Position numbers and translations under genes: made by a program
Shown: piece by piece, positions 1 through 7,020 of the stretch
Position numbering within the stretch: the stretch's first letter is position 1
Layout: each line of letters starts with the position of its first letter
Origin: Methanobacteriota archaeon
GTDB taxonomy: Archaea; Halobacteriota; Methanomicrobia; Methanomicrobiales; Methanoculleaceae
Assembly (NCBI GenBank): GCA_023457135.1
Contig: JAEWMO010000185.1
Location: forward strand, 1-30,081
Reading direction: 5' to 3'
DNA length: 30,081 bases
Notes under the pieces: generated by a model
The model's input: only the letters and a program-made list of their open reading frames with translations
Told to the model about the DNA's origin: nothing
Database searches by the model: none

Positions 1-7
1 GTATCGG

Positions 8-1051
8 TCAGGGTTGCCCGGGCCCTGCGCCTGCAGAGGGGGCCGGTTCCGCAATCCCGCCGTCTCCCCTGAGGATGCAAAAGAGCCGGGCGAGCGAGAT
101 GAGGTCCTGCCGGTTATGTTCCACCACCGGGACGAGCGGGCCGGGGTTGCCGGTCCGCCGGTAGGTCTGGTAGAATGCCGGGACCAGCGCGCTCGGGATA
201 TCGTCCTTTCGGCCGATGCCGAGAACGTTCGTCTCGAGCGCACAGAGACGACAACTCCCGAACGTCTCCCGCCAGCGCCGGCGTGCGGGAGGGAGGATAT
301 CGAAGTGGGGGAGGGTGAGGTCCGCCGGGATGCCGTGGCGGGCGAACCGGTCGCGCAGGTAGGGGAGGTCGAACGCCCTGCCGTTGAAGGTGACGAGGGC
401 CGCGCCGTCCGCCTCGAGATACGGGAGGACGGCGGTGAGCGCGACCTTCTCTTCCCCGACGGAGCGGAGGAGGTACTGGCGGACGGTGATAGACCCGCCC
501 TCGAGCCGGGCGAGGCCGATGAGGATGATCGGCCGCCCGGAGAGCCCCAGTGTCTCGATATCGAGGAAGAGCAGGTCCCCGGCGTCGTGAAACCGGCTGA
601 TCTGGAGGAGGAGCGGGTCGGAGCACCGGTGCCGCCGCCCGATCCAGTCTGCAAGGCCGCGGGTATCCCCCTGCTCCACCGCGCAGAGGAGCCGGGCGGC
701 CTCCCGGCAGTAGCGGGGATGCTCCATAAGGTCCGCGACCGTCCGGTAGCCGAGCCGGTTCAGCCTCCGCCCGGTCGCCTCGCCGATCCCGCACAGGAGC
801 GTGAGGTCGGCAAGGACGGCCGAGGCTGCCCGGTCCGGGTCCCGGCCGTCGAGGCCCATGGGGCTCCGGGACTCGACGACGTAGCACGTGCCGGCGGGGG
901 AGGCAACCTCCCGGCCGCCGAAGACGTCCTCGATGCTCCGGCCGCGGTATCCGGCGACGAGGTCGTCATGGAGCCGCCTGGCCTCCCGGAACCCCTCTGC
1001 CTGCTCAAACGGGTATACCATTGCCGGCAGAGGGGTAGGCCCTCCCGGCAT
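8..1051 (-). CDS. YprB-like RNase H-fold (DEDD-type) exonuclease
   Basis: This is a predicted 3'-5' exonuclease of the ribonuclease H-like superfamily, YprB type (347 aa). A helix-hairpin-helix-like stretch lies at about residues 82-112 (CGIGEATGRRLNRLGY). The nuclease core then begins with LFLDIETLGL, where D164 and E166 are the expected metal ligands. It continues with TFNGRAFDLPYL (D228) and ends in EHNRQDLISLARL (H312, D316), so the whole DEDD set is present. The ATG at 1051 is preceded by no clear ribosome binding site; a second ATG at 1021 (MVYPFEQ) is an equally possible start. The gene diverges from the HAD phosphatase gene. The substrate, RNA or DNA, cannot be told from the sequence. 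Confidence 0.75.
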   Translation of the reverse strand: MPGGPTPLPAMVYPFEQAEGFREARRLHDDLVAGYRGRSIEDVFGGREVASPAGTCYVVESRSPMGLDGRDPDRAASAVLADLTLLCGIGEATGRRLNRLGYRTVADLMEHPRYCREAARLLCAVEQGDTRGLADWIGRRHRCSDPLLLQISRFHDAGDLLFLDIETLGLSGRPIILIGLARLEGGSITVRQYLLRSVGEEKVALTAVLPYLEADGAALVTFNGRAFDLPYLRDRFARHGIPADLTLPHFDILPPARRRWRETFGSCRLCALETNVLGIGRKDDIPSALVPAFYQTYRRTGNPGPLVPVVEHNRQDLISLARLFCILRGDGGIAEPAPSAGAGPGQP

Positions 1052-1150
1052 TCAAACGTAACCGCCGCGTGGTGAAAGTGAGTGGGGGAGGACCTCAGGG
1101 CCCTCAAGCACCGCATAAATACTTCTGCGGGCAACAGAGAGGAGAAGGCC

Positions 1151-1918
1151 ATGCAGATCAAAGCGTTCCTGATCGATATCGACGGCGTCCTCTACGTCGG
1201 CGACCGGCCGGTCGACGGGGCCGCCGGGGCGCTCCGGGAACTCGACCGGCGGGGGATACCCTACCGGTTCGTCTCGAACACCACCCGCCGCTCCCGCCGG
1301 TCGGTCGCCCGGCGCCTGGAGGGGCTCGGCTATGCCATCCCGGAGGCCTGGATCGTCACCGCCCCGGTCGCGGCCGCCATGCACCTCCGGGAGGGAGGCC
1401 GGACCCGCTGCTTCCTCCTCACCACCCCCGATGCCCGGACCGACTTTACGGACGCGGGCATCCGTGCGGTCGGGGAGGATGCCGATGCCGTCGTGGTCGC
1501 CGACGCCGCCGAAGGCTTCATCTACGAGAGCCTGAATACGGCGTTCCGCCTCCTCATGGACGGCGCGGACCTGGTCGCGCTCGAGAAGGACCGCTACTGG
1601 ATGGGCCAGGACGGGCTGATGCTCTCGGCCGGGCCCTTCGCCGCCGCCCTCGAATACGCCGCCAGGAAGACGGCCGAGGTGATCGGGAAGCCCTCACCGG
1701 CATTCTTCCTCCGTGCGCTCGCAGAGACCGGGGCCGGGCCCCGCGAGGCCGCGATGGTCGGCGACGACATCCGCACCGACGTCGGGGGTGCACAGGCCTG
1801 CGGGATGAAGGGGATCCAGGTCCGGACCGGGAAGTACCGGGAGGAGATCGTCCGCCAATCGGGGATCACCCCCGACCTCGTCATCGACTCGCTCGCGGAT
1901 CTCCCGGAATACCTCTAG
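1151..1918 (+). CDS. HAD-superfamily phosphatase, NagD/HDHD2-like
   Basis: This is a haloacid dehalogenase-type hydrolase of the NagD/HDHD2/phospholysine phosphatase-like group, 255 aa. Motif I is LIDIDGVLYVG (D9, D11), motif II is the SNTTRRS region, motif III is K180 in VIGKPSPAFF, and motif IV is VGDDIRTDVGGA (D205, D206). The long C2-type cap between motifs II and III is typical of the family. The reading frame stays open upstream to 1082, but I prefer the ATG at 1151: it follows GAGGAGAAGG and begins directly at the first beta strand. A TATA-like AT tract lies at about 1115-1124. The gene converges on the methyltransferase with an 11-base gap. The substrate is not predictable. Confidence 0.85.
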   Translation: MQIKAFLIDIDGVLYVGDRPVDGAAGALRELDRRGIPYRFVSNTTRRSRRSVARRLEGLGYAIPEAWIVTAPVAAAMHLREGGRTRCFLLTTPDARTDFTDAGIRAVGEDADAVVVADAAEGFIYESLNTAFRLLMDGADLVALEKDRYWMGQDGLMLSAGPFAAALEYAARKTAEVIGKPSPAFFLRALAETGAGPREAAMVGDDIRTDVGGAQACGMKGIQVRTGKYREEIVRQSGITPDLVIDSLADLPEYL

Positions 1919-1929
1919 ACAGGGCGGAC

Positions 1930-2826
1930 TCACTCCCGGACGATATAGCGAACGGCGGCCGGGACCCCGGCCTCCGCCGCCTCGTCCCGTATCCGGGCCA
2001 CGGCGGTCTCGCAGTAGGCGGCGGAGATATCGATCCCGATGAACCGCCGTCCCAGCCGGCGGGCGACGAGGGTCGTCGTCCCCGCGCCGTTGAAGGGGTC
2101 GAGGACCAGGTCCCCCCGGTAGGAGAAGAGTTTGATCACCCGCCGCGGGAGCTCCTCGGGAAACATCGCCGGATGCCGGTATTCCTGCATCCTGACCTCC
2201 GCCGGGAAGACCCACCGGGCAAAGACCCACTCCTTGAACTCGTCGCCGGTGATATCGGCGTCCTCCTTCCGCCCGGCCTTCCGGTGCGTCTCCTTGTCGA
2301 AGACCTCGATGAACTCCCAGGTATACTTCAGGTAGGGCATCGAGGGCGACTTCCAGCTCCCCCAGGCGGTGTACCGGGCGTTGTAGTAGTTCTTCTCCCA
2401 GAGGATCTCCGCCTTCCAGAGGAACCCGATAGCGAGGAGCCGGGAGGAGATGATGTGGTGGGTGGGGACGTAGTCGGAGAAGAGCGGCTGGACATTGACC
2501 GCCATCCGCCCGCCGGGCTTGAGGATACGGTAGCACTCCCGCCAGACCGGTTCGAGTTTCCCGAAGTAGTCGTCCCATTCGCGGGTATCGTTCGTCCTCT
2601 TGTCCGCGTAATGGTGCCCGAAGTTGTACGGCGGCGACGTGAGGATGAGGTCGACGCTTCCATCGGGGATCTCCGAAAGGACCTTTCCAGCGTCGCCGCA
2701 GATGATGCTGTCCGTGAATCGCCGGATGGCACGGAGCCCGGGAGGGTTGACGGCATCGCTCGCGTCTGCCGTGCCCGGCCGGCCCCCTCTCTTCCCTTCC
2801 CGGTCCGGTAACCCTTCCTGCCGCAT
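1930..2826 (-). CDS. Orphan site-specific DNA methyltransferase (N4-cytosine/N6-adenine, beta class)
   Basis: This is a DNA methyltransferase of about 298 aa. Motif IV, TSPPYNF (about residue 63), comes before motif I, DPFNGAGTTT (about residue 242), which is the beta-class order. TSPPY is commonest in N4-cytosine enzymes, though some N6-adenine enzymes share it. The frame remains open to a TTG at 3027, but the extra 67 residues are Pro/Gly/Cys-rich and unlike the family. The ATG at 2826 has GGAGGGG nine bases upstream and is the better start. No restriction endonuclease is seen nearby, so it is probably a solitary enzyme for epigenetic marking or protection. Its leader can form competing hairpins, one of which would hide the ribosome binding site (see findings). 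Confidence 0.85.
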   Translation of the reverse strand: MRQEGLPDREGKRGGRPGTADASDAVNPPGLRAIRRFTDSIICGDAGKVLSEIPDGSVDLILTSPPYNFGHHYADKRTNDTREWDDYFGKLEPVWRECYRILKPGGRMAVNVQPLFSDYVPTHHIISSRLLAIGFLWKAEILWEKNYYNARYTAWGSWKSPSMPYLKYTWEFIEVFDKETHRKAGRKEDADITGDEFKEWVFARWVFPAEVRMQEYRHPAMFPEELPRRVIKLFSYRGDLVLDPFNGAGTTTLVARRLGRRFIGIDISAAYCETAVARIRDEAAEAGVPAAVRYIVRE

Positions 2827-3262
2827 CCCGTCCGGCCCCTCCGGGGGGGCGATACACCCGGGAGGTGTTAAGTGTAGCCCCCCGCCTCGCGGGGGGTGCG
2901 GGTCGCCGGGGCGGTGGCCACGAGATACGTTGTCTTGCGCATCTGGCTTCGCCGGATTACGGTCGGATACCCGGCAGCCCGCTCGGCAAGGCAGGCAAAC
3001 GTGGTGAACGCAGTTCTTTCCATACAAGAACCGTGGTGAGGACGCTACTTAACCATAGGCCGCGTGCGGTGTGAAAGTGAAGCACCCGATGAGTCCGCCC
3101 GGCAGCCCGGCCGGCCCCCGTGCCGTGATAGCCGGAACGGCAGGCAGAACGGCATGGATCTCGGGCATCGCCACGCTCTGCCCCCGTATCGGCCGAAACG
3201 GCATGTGTCAGGTTGGCAAGTGTTAATGTATCCCCTGACAAATACATGAAACGGAGTGCCGT
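2827..3262. promoter_or_regulatory. 436-base divergent intergenic region between the methyltransferase gene and sufC
   Basis: No convincing protein gene is visible here, apart from a doubtful 51-codon frame at 3071-3226. The region carries competing G/C-run hairpins (2836-2896) next to the methyltransferase start. It also has a direct repeat CGTGGTGA (3000-3007 and 3032-3039) flanking a GTTCTT/AAGAAC hairpin, a TATA-like TTAAC tract near 3046-3053 that could serve either strand, and an inverted repeat around the sufC promoter (3206-3240). It probably holds both promoters and long regulated leaders; this is inference from structure only. Confidence 0.5.
3206..3240 (+). promoter_or_regulatory. 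sufCB promoter with operator-like inverted repeat
   Basis: TGTCAGG (3206-3212) and its exact inverse CCTGACA (3234-3240) flank a TATA-like TTAATGTAT (3223-3231). That tract is about 32-40 bases upstream of the sufC ATG, a normal archaeal promoter distance. CATG also occurs just outside both arms. A dimeric repressor bound here would block the TATA box. Iron-sulfur assembly operons are usually regulated by metal or redox state, but the regulator is unknown and the operator role is inferred. Confidence 0.45.
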
Positions 3263-3994
3263 ATGCTGGATATCAGTGATTTGCACGTGAGCGTGGATGG
3301 CACCGAAGTGCTCCACGACATCAACCTCCACATCGGACAGGGGGAGACCCATGTCCTGATGGGCCCGAACGGCTCGGGAAAGAGCACGCTGCTCAAAGCC
3401 GTCATGGGGTTCGGCGGCTACGCGATCACGGCGGGATCAATCATCTTCAAAGGGAAGGATATCACCAACGTGCCTATCCACGAGCGGGCCCATCTCGGGA
3501 TCGGCATGATGTTTCAGCACCCGCCGGCAATATCCGGGCTGAAACTCGGAAAACTGATCGCTGCGACGTCGCACATGGAAAAAGACGCGATAGAGGCGCT
3601 CGCACAGTCGGTCAACATGGATCACTTCCTTGACCGGGACATCAATGTCGGGTTCTCCGGCGGCGAGATCAAGAGGAGCGAGGTCCTCCAGCTGAAGGCC
3701 CAGCAGCCCGACTTCATCATGCTGGACGAACCGGAGAGCGGCGTCGATCTCGAGAACATGAACCTGATGGGCAAAGAGATCGCGGCCCTCCTCGAGAAAG
3801 ATATCCACATCGTCAACCGCCAGCGGAGCGGTCTCATTATCACGCATACCGGCTACATCCTCGATTACCTCGAGGCCGACCAGGGGCATGTGCTGATCAA
3901 CGGTCAGATCCGGTGTCACGGGAACCCCCGCGAGATCCTCAGAGTCGTCAAGGAGAAAGGATACGGAGAGTGTCTGCGTTGCAAACAGATGTAA
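3263..3994 (+). CDS. sufC: Fe-S cluster assembly ATPase SufC
   Basis: This is the cytosolic ABC-type ATPase of the SUF iron-sulfur assembly machinery, 243 aa, the usual length. Walker A is GPNGSGKST (residues 34-42), the signature is FSGGE (131-135), and Walker B is IMLDEPESGVD with D155 and E156. The signature running into IKRSEVLQL is characteristic of SufC rather than of transporter ATPases. It powers conformational change of the SufB scaffold encoded next door. The ATG at 3263 follows an AACGGAG element. Only SufC and SufB are present here, with no SufD or SufS, which matches the minimal SufBC system of many methanogens. Confidence 0.96.
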   Translation: MLDISDLHVSVDGTEVLHDINLHIGQGETHVLMGPNGSGKSTLLKAVMGFGGYAITAGSIIFKGKDITNVPIHERAHLGIGMMFQHPPAISGLKLGKLIAATSHMEKDAIEALAQSVNMDHFLDRDINVGFSGGEIKRSEVLQLKAQQPDFIMLDEPESGVDLENMNLMGKEIAALLEKDIHIVNRQRSGLIITHTGYILDYLEADQGHVLINGQIRCHGNPREILRVVKEKGYGECLRCKQM

Positions 3995-5091
3995 CCGATA
4001 TGGAGCACCTCTCGGAGAAGGACCGGGAGCGCCTCGCCCTGACCGGCCTTGAGGTCGGGATGCAGAACCGGTGCGGGAGTTTCTTCCAGGTCGACCAGAA
4101 GGTGATCCAGACCACCTGCGGGGCCGAAGGGATCGAGATGCTCCCCATCGCGGTCGCCCTCGAGAAGTACGACTGGGTGAAGGACTACTACTGGAACGCC
4201 GTCCCGAAGGACAAGGACAAGTATACCCAGTACCTGGCAAAGCAGGAGAACCCGCAGGGCCTCGTCGTCATCGCTCACGAGGGCGCAAAGGTCGAGATGC
4301 CCCTCCAGGCCTGCCTCTTCCTCCGCGAAGAGCCGGTGCAGCACGTCCACAACATCTTCATCGCACGGGAAGGGTCGGAGATCAACATCATCTCCGGCTG
4401 CGCGAGCTCCTGGCAGAAGGAGCATGGTGCGCATATCGGGGTGACGGAGATCTACGTCGGCAAGGGTGCCAAAGTCACGTCGACGATGATCCACAACTGG
4501 AACCCGGGCATCAGCGTCTTCCCGCGGAGCGCCATCATCGTCGAGGAAGACGGCACATTCCTCTCGAACTACGTCTGCATGCAGCCGGTCAGGCAGATCA
4601 ACATGTACCCGACGGCCCGCCTGGTCGGGAAGAACGCCGTCGCCCGGTTCTCGAGCATCGTCGTCGCGACGCCCGGCTCACTCCTCGACCTCGGCTCCCG
4701 GACCATCCTCGCCGCCGAGCACACGAGCACCGAACTCATCACCCGGGCGATCACCACCGGCGGCAAGGTCATCTCGCGGGGGCACATCCTCGGCGAGCAG
4801 GACAACACCCGGGGCCATATCGAGTGCAAAGGCCTGATCTTGAAAGACGGCATCATCCATGCCATCCCCGAGATCGAAGGGACCCTGACCGGGACCGAAC
4901 TCTCTCACGAGGCCGCGGTCGGCAAGATCGCCCGCCAGGAGATCGAGTACCTGATGGCACGGGGACTCTCGGAGGAGGAGGCCACCGCAACCATTATACG
5001 CGGGTTCCTGGATGTTAAGATCAGCGGCCTGCCGCCAGTCCTGCAGGCGCAGATCGACGCCGCAATCGACAAAGCCGAGTCAGGCTTCTGA
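3970..5091 (+). CDS. sufB: Fe-S cluster assembly scaffold SufB
   Basis: This is the SufB/SufD-family scaffold on which Fe-S clusters are built together with SufC; about 373 aa. Its C-terminal half is the repetitive beta-helix core (for example the stretch from LLDLGSRTIL to HIECKGLILKDG) and ends in a helical tail (EIEYLMARGLSEEEA) typical of the family. Start choice is uncertain. The GTG at 3970 overlaps the end of sufC by 25 bases and has AAGGAT upstream; the ATG at 4000 lies six bases after the sufC stop but has no ribosome binding site. Tight coupling to sufC indicates co-translation. It likely acts alone as a homodimeric scaffold because no sufD is present in the window. Confidence 0.93.
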   Translation: MSALQTDVTDMEHLSEKDRERLALTGLEVGMQNRCGSFFQVDQKVIQTTCGAEGIEMLPIAVALEKYDWVKDYYWNAVPKDKDKYTQYLAKQENPQGLVVIAHEGAKVEMPLQACLFLREEPVQHVHNIFIAREGSEINIISGCASSWQKEHGAHIGVTEIYVGKGAKVTSTMIHNWNPGISVFPRSAIIVEEDGTFLSNYVCMQPVRQINMYPTARLVGKNAVARFSSIVVATPGSLLDLGSRTILAAEHTSTELITRAITTGGKVISRGHILGEQDNTRGHIECKGLILKDGIIHAIPEIEGTLTGTELSHEAAVGKIARQEIEYLMARGLSEEEATATIIRGFLDVKISGLPPVLQAQIDAAIDKAESGF

Positions 5092-5104
5092 TGCGTGAGA
5101 CGTT

Positions 5105-5770
5105 ATGACGGAGACCGACCCCTACTCGCGTGAACGCGAGGAGATGGTGGAGTTCCAGATCCGGGCCCGGGGGATCAGGGACGAGCGGGTGCTTGCCGCG
5201 ATGCGGAAGGTCCCGCGCCACCTCTTCGTGCCGCAAGGCCTCGAGCGTGCCGCCTACGAGGACCGGCCGCTCCCCATCGGGGAAGGGCAGACCATCTCCC
5301 AGCCCTATATCGTCGCCGTCATGACCGAACAGCTCGACCTCTCGCCGCAGGACCGGGTGCTCGAGGTCGGGACCGGCAGTGGCTACCAGTCCGCACTCCT
5401 TGCCGAACTTGCCGGGACGGTCGTCTCCATCGAACGCCTCCCCGATCTTGCCGACCGGGCGCAACAGAACCTCGCCCGGGCAGGGATCACCACGGTCCGG
5501 ATCGTCGTCGGCGACGGCACGGAAGGCTACTCTCCTGAGGCGCCCTACGACGCCATCATCGTCACGGCCGCATCACCCGGCATTCCGCAGCCGCTGGTCG
5601 ACCAGCTTGCCGAAGGCGGGCGGCTGATCGCCCCGGTGGGGCCGCGGGAGTGCCAGGACCTCATCAAGCTCGTCAAGCGCGAAGGCAGGGTGGAGGAGAT
5701 CCCGCTCGGTGGAGTCTGCTTCGTCCCGCTCATCGGGCAGTTCGGGTGGCGGGGAGAGGAGAGCCCGTGA
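5105..5770 (+). CDS. pcm: Protein-L-isoaspartate O-methyltransferase
   Basis: This 221-aa SAM-dependent enzyme starts repair of isoaspartyl residues in damaged proteins by methylating them. The N-terminus (MVEFQIRARGI) and RHLFVPQGLERAAYEDRPLPIG are classical PCMT features. The GQTISQPYIVAVMTEQL segment and SAM-binding motif I, VLEVGTGSGYQ (residues 85-94 and on), follow. The length matches bacterial and archaeal PCMTs (about 210-230 aa). It begins 13 bases after sufB, and its TGA overlaps the next gene's GTG, so it is translated as part of the suf unit. A link between protein repair and Fe-S assembly is only suggested by the shared operon. Confidence 0.95.
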   Translation: MTETDPYSREREEMVEFQIRARGIRDERVLAAMRKVPRHLFVPQGLERAAYEDRPLPIGEGQTISQPYIVAVMTEQLDLSPQDRVLEVGTGSGYQSALLAELAGTVVSIERLPDLADRAQQNLARAGITTVRIVVGDGTEGYSPEAPYDAIIVTAASPGIPQPLVDQLAEGGRLIAPVGPRECQDLIKLVKREGRVEEIPLGGVCFVPLIGQFGWRGEESP

Positions 5771-6381
5771 CGGTCTACGACATCACCCGCCCCCTCTCCG
5801 CGGACGCGGTCCTCTACCCCGGCGACGTCCGGCCGCAGTTCCACGAGATCGACAACGGGCAGTACCGGGTGACGGAGATGACTCTTGGAACCCACACGGG
5901 AACGCACATCGACGCACCGTCCCATTACCTCAGGGACGGCATGACGGTCGATGCGATCCCGCCCGACGTCCTCGTAGGGCCGGCACGGGTGGTCGACTGC
6001 AGCGACGCGGAAGGGCTCATCGGCCCGGAGTGTCTCGCCGGCCGTCTCGCCGGCACCCGGACGCTCCTCGTAAAGACCTGGTTCTCGGGACGGCAGGAGT
6101 TCGATCCCGAATACCCGTCGCTCTCCCCTGAAGCGGCGAAAGTCATCGCCGAGGCCGGGATCACCTGCCTCGGCACCGACACCCCGTCAATCGAGGCGTT
6201 TAACGGGGATGGTTCGGTCCACCGCCTCCTGCTCGGGAGCGGCATGGCCGTCCTCGAACTCCTCGATCTTGCGGCCGTGCCGGAGGGGGAGTACACCATG
6301 GCGGCGCTGCCGCTGCGGATCAGGGGTGCGGACGGGTCGCCCGTGCGGGCGATCCTCTGGGATAAGGAGGAATTTGCGTGA
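5767..6381 (+). CDS. Cyclase-family metal-dependent hydrolase (kynurenine formamidase-like)
   Basis: This 204-aa protein belongs to the cyclase/kynurenine formamidase superfamily. Its metal-binding signature HxGTHxDxPxH is complete at residues 43-53 (HTGTHIDAPSH), and a further GTDTPSIE element lies near residue 140. The GTG start at 5767 overlaps the pcm stop codon (GTGA) and follows GAGAGGAGA; the frame is open farther upstream but lies inside pcm. Family members hydrolyse N-formyl-kynurenine, cyclic amides or related substrates. No tryptophan-degradation genes are nearby, so kynurenine is an unlikely substrate and the true one is unknown. Confidence 0.85.
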   Translation: MTVYDITRPLSADAVLYPGDVRPQFHEIDNGQYRVTEMTLGTHTGTHIDAPSHYLRDGMTVDAIPPDVLVGPARVVDCSDAEGLIGPECLAGRLAGTRTLLVKTWFSGRQEFDPEYPSLSPEAAKVIAEAGITCLGTDTPSIEAFNGDGSVHRLLLGSGMAVLELLDLAAVPEGEYTMAALPLRIRGADGSPVRAILWDKEEFA

Positions 6382-6983
6382 GTTTCTGGCACGAGGCTAT
6401 CGGAAAGATCGAAGGGGTGCTCAAGGACAGCGGAGTCGAGGACGGGGTTGTGACGCTCGAGGTGACCTACGGCGGGGACGTCTGCCAGTACCCGAAGGGC
6501 GTTCGCATGGAGGGCCACTTCGGAGGACAGAGCGGGCAGTTCGTCACGAGCGATCCGGTGCGGGCCAACACCCGGATAGCCTTCATGTTCGGCGCACCGC
6601 TTGCGAACCCCAAACAGCGGGCGGCGGCAGGCGCGATCGTCAATACCGTCTCGGCGTTCCTCTGCCTCTCGCGGAAACTTCACCCCTGCACCCCCGACTG
6701 CTACGGCCCCTGCCTCGCGGAACTCTCGCGCGAGATTGCCGGGAAACGGGTCTACCTCGTCGGCCCGATGCCGGTGCTGGAACGGGCCCTCGCGGGGCAG
6801 ACGGTCGACTCGCCCGAAGCCGCCGATCTCCTCCTGGTGGCCGGCGACGGCATGACGACCGATGCAGGGGTCGCCTGCATCGACGAGTACCGGGGCAGGA
6901 AGCGGATGATCTTTCTCGGCCCCTCGACCGCCGGAGTGGGGGGCCTCTTGAATCTCGAGCACTGGTGCCCTTACGGCCGATGA
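6378..6983 (+). CDS. Cysteine-rich conserved hypothetical protein
   Basis: I do not recognise this 201-aa protein. It has seven cysteines (36, 96, 104, 108, 112, 167, 197); three of them form CTPDCYGPC, a CX3CX3C pattern, with C96 eight residues before it. The second half (LVAGDGMTTDAGVAC, then FLGPSTAGVGGLL) looks like an alternating beta/alpha, Rossmann-like fold. No signal peptide or membrane segment is visible, so it should be cytosolic. The GTG start overlaps the previous stop by four bases and follows a strong AAGGAGG. It is the last gene of the suf unit, which makes metal or Fe-S cluster binding by the cysteines an attractive but unproven idea. Confidence 0.8.
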   Translation: MSFWHEAIGKIEGVLKDSGVEDGVVTLEVTYGGDVCQYPKGVRMEGHFGGQSGQFVTSDPVRANTRIAFMFGAPLANPKQRAAAGAIVNTVSAFLCLSRKLHPCTPDCYGPCLAELSREIAGKRVYLVGPMPVLERALAGQTVDSPEAADLLLVAGDGMTTDAGVACIDEYRGRKRMIFLGPSTAGVGGLLNLEHWCPYGR

Positions 6984-6987
6984 ATAT

Positions 6988-7006
6988 CTTTTTTTAGGAA
7001 AAAAAG
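6988..7006 (+). terminator. T-run / inverted repeat at the end of the suf unit
   Basis: CTTTTTTT and AAAAAAAG form a perfect 8-base inverted repeat with an AGG loop, starting five bases after the stop codon of the last suf-unit gene. The seven-T run is a typical archaeal intrinsic termination signal. The same AT-rich tract is 15-30 bases before the next ATG (7021), so it may also serve as that gene's TATA region. Confidence 0.5.
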
Positions 7007-7020
7007 GATTATACAGGAGT

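Noticed and set aside
14..1075. Long plus-strand open frame opposite the exonuclease gene
   Set aside because: It is the antisense shadow of a gene with intact catalytic motifs. High GC removes stop codons from shadow frames throughout this window, so length alone is no evidence.
1694..2857. Minus-strand 387-codon frame overlapping the methyltransferase and HAD genes
   Set aside because: It crosses two convincing genes in another frame and its translation is Arg/Gly/Pro-rich with no family motif.
2827..3027. N-terminal extension of the methyltransferase to a TTG at 3027
   Set aside because: The added 67 residues are Pro/Gly/Cys-rich, unlike the family, and the ATG at 2826 has its own good ribosome binding site.
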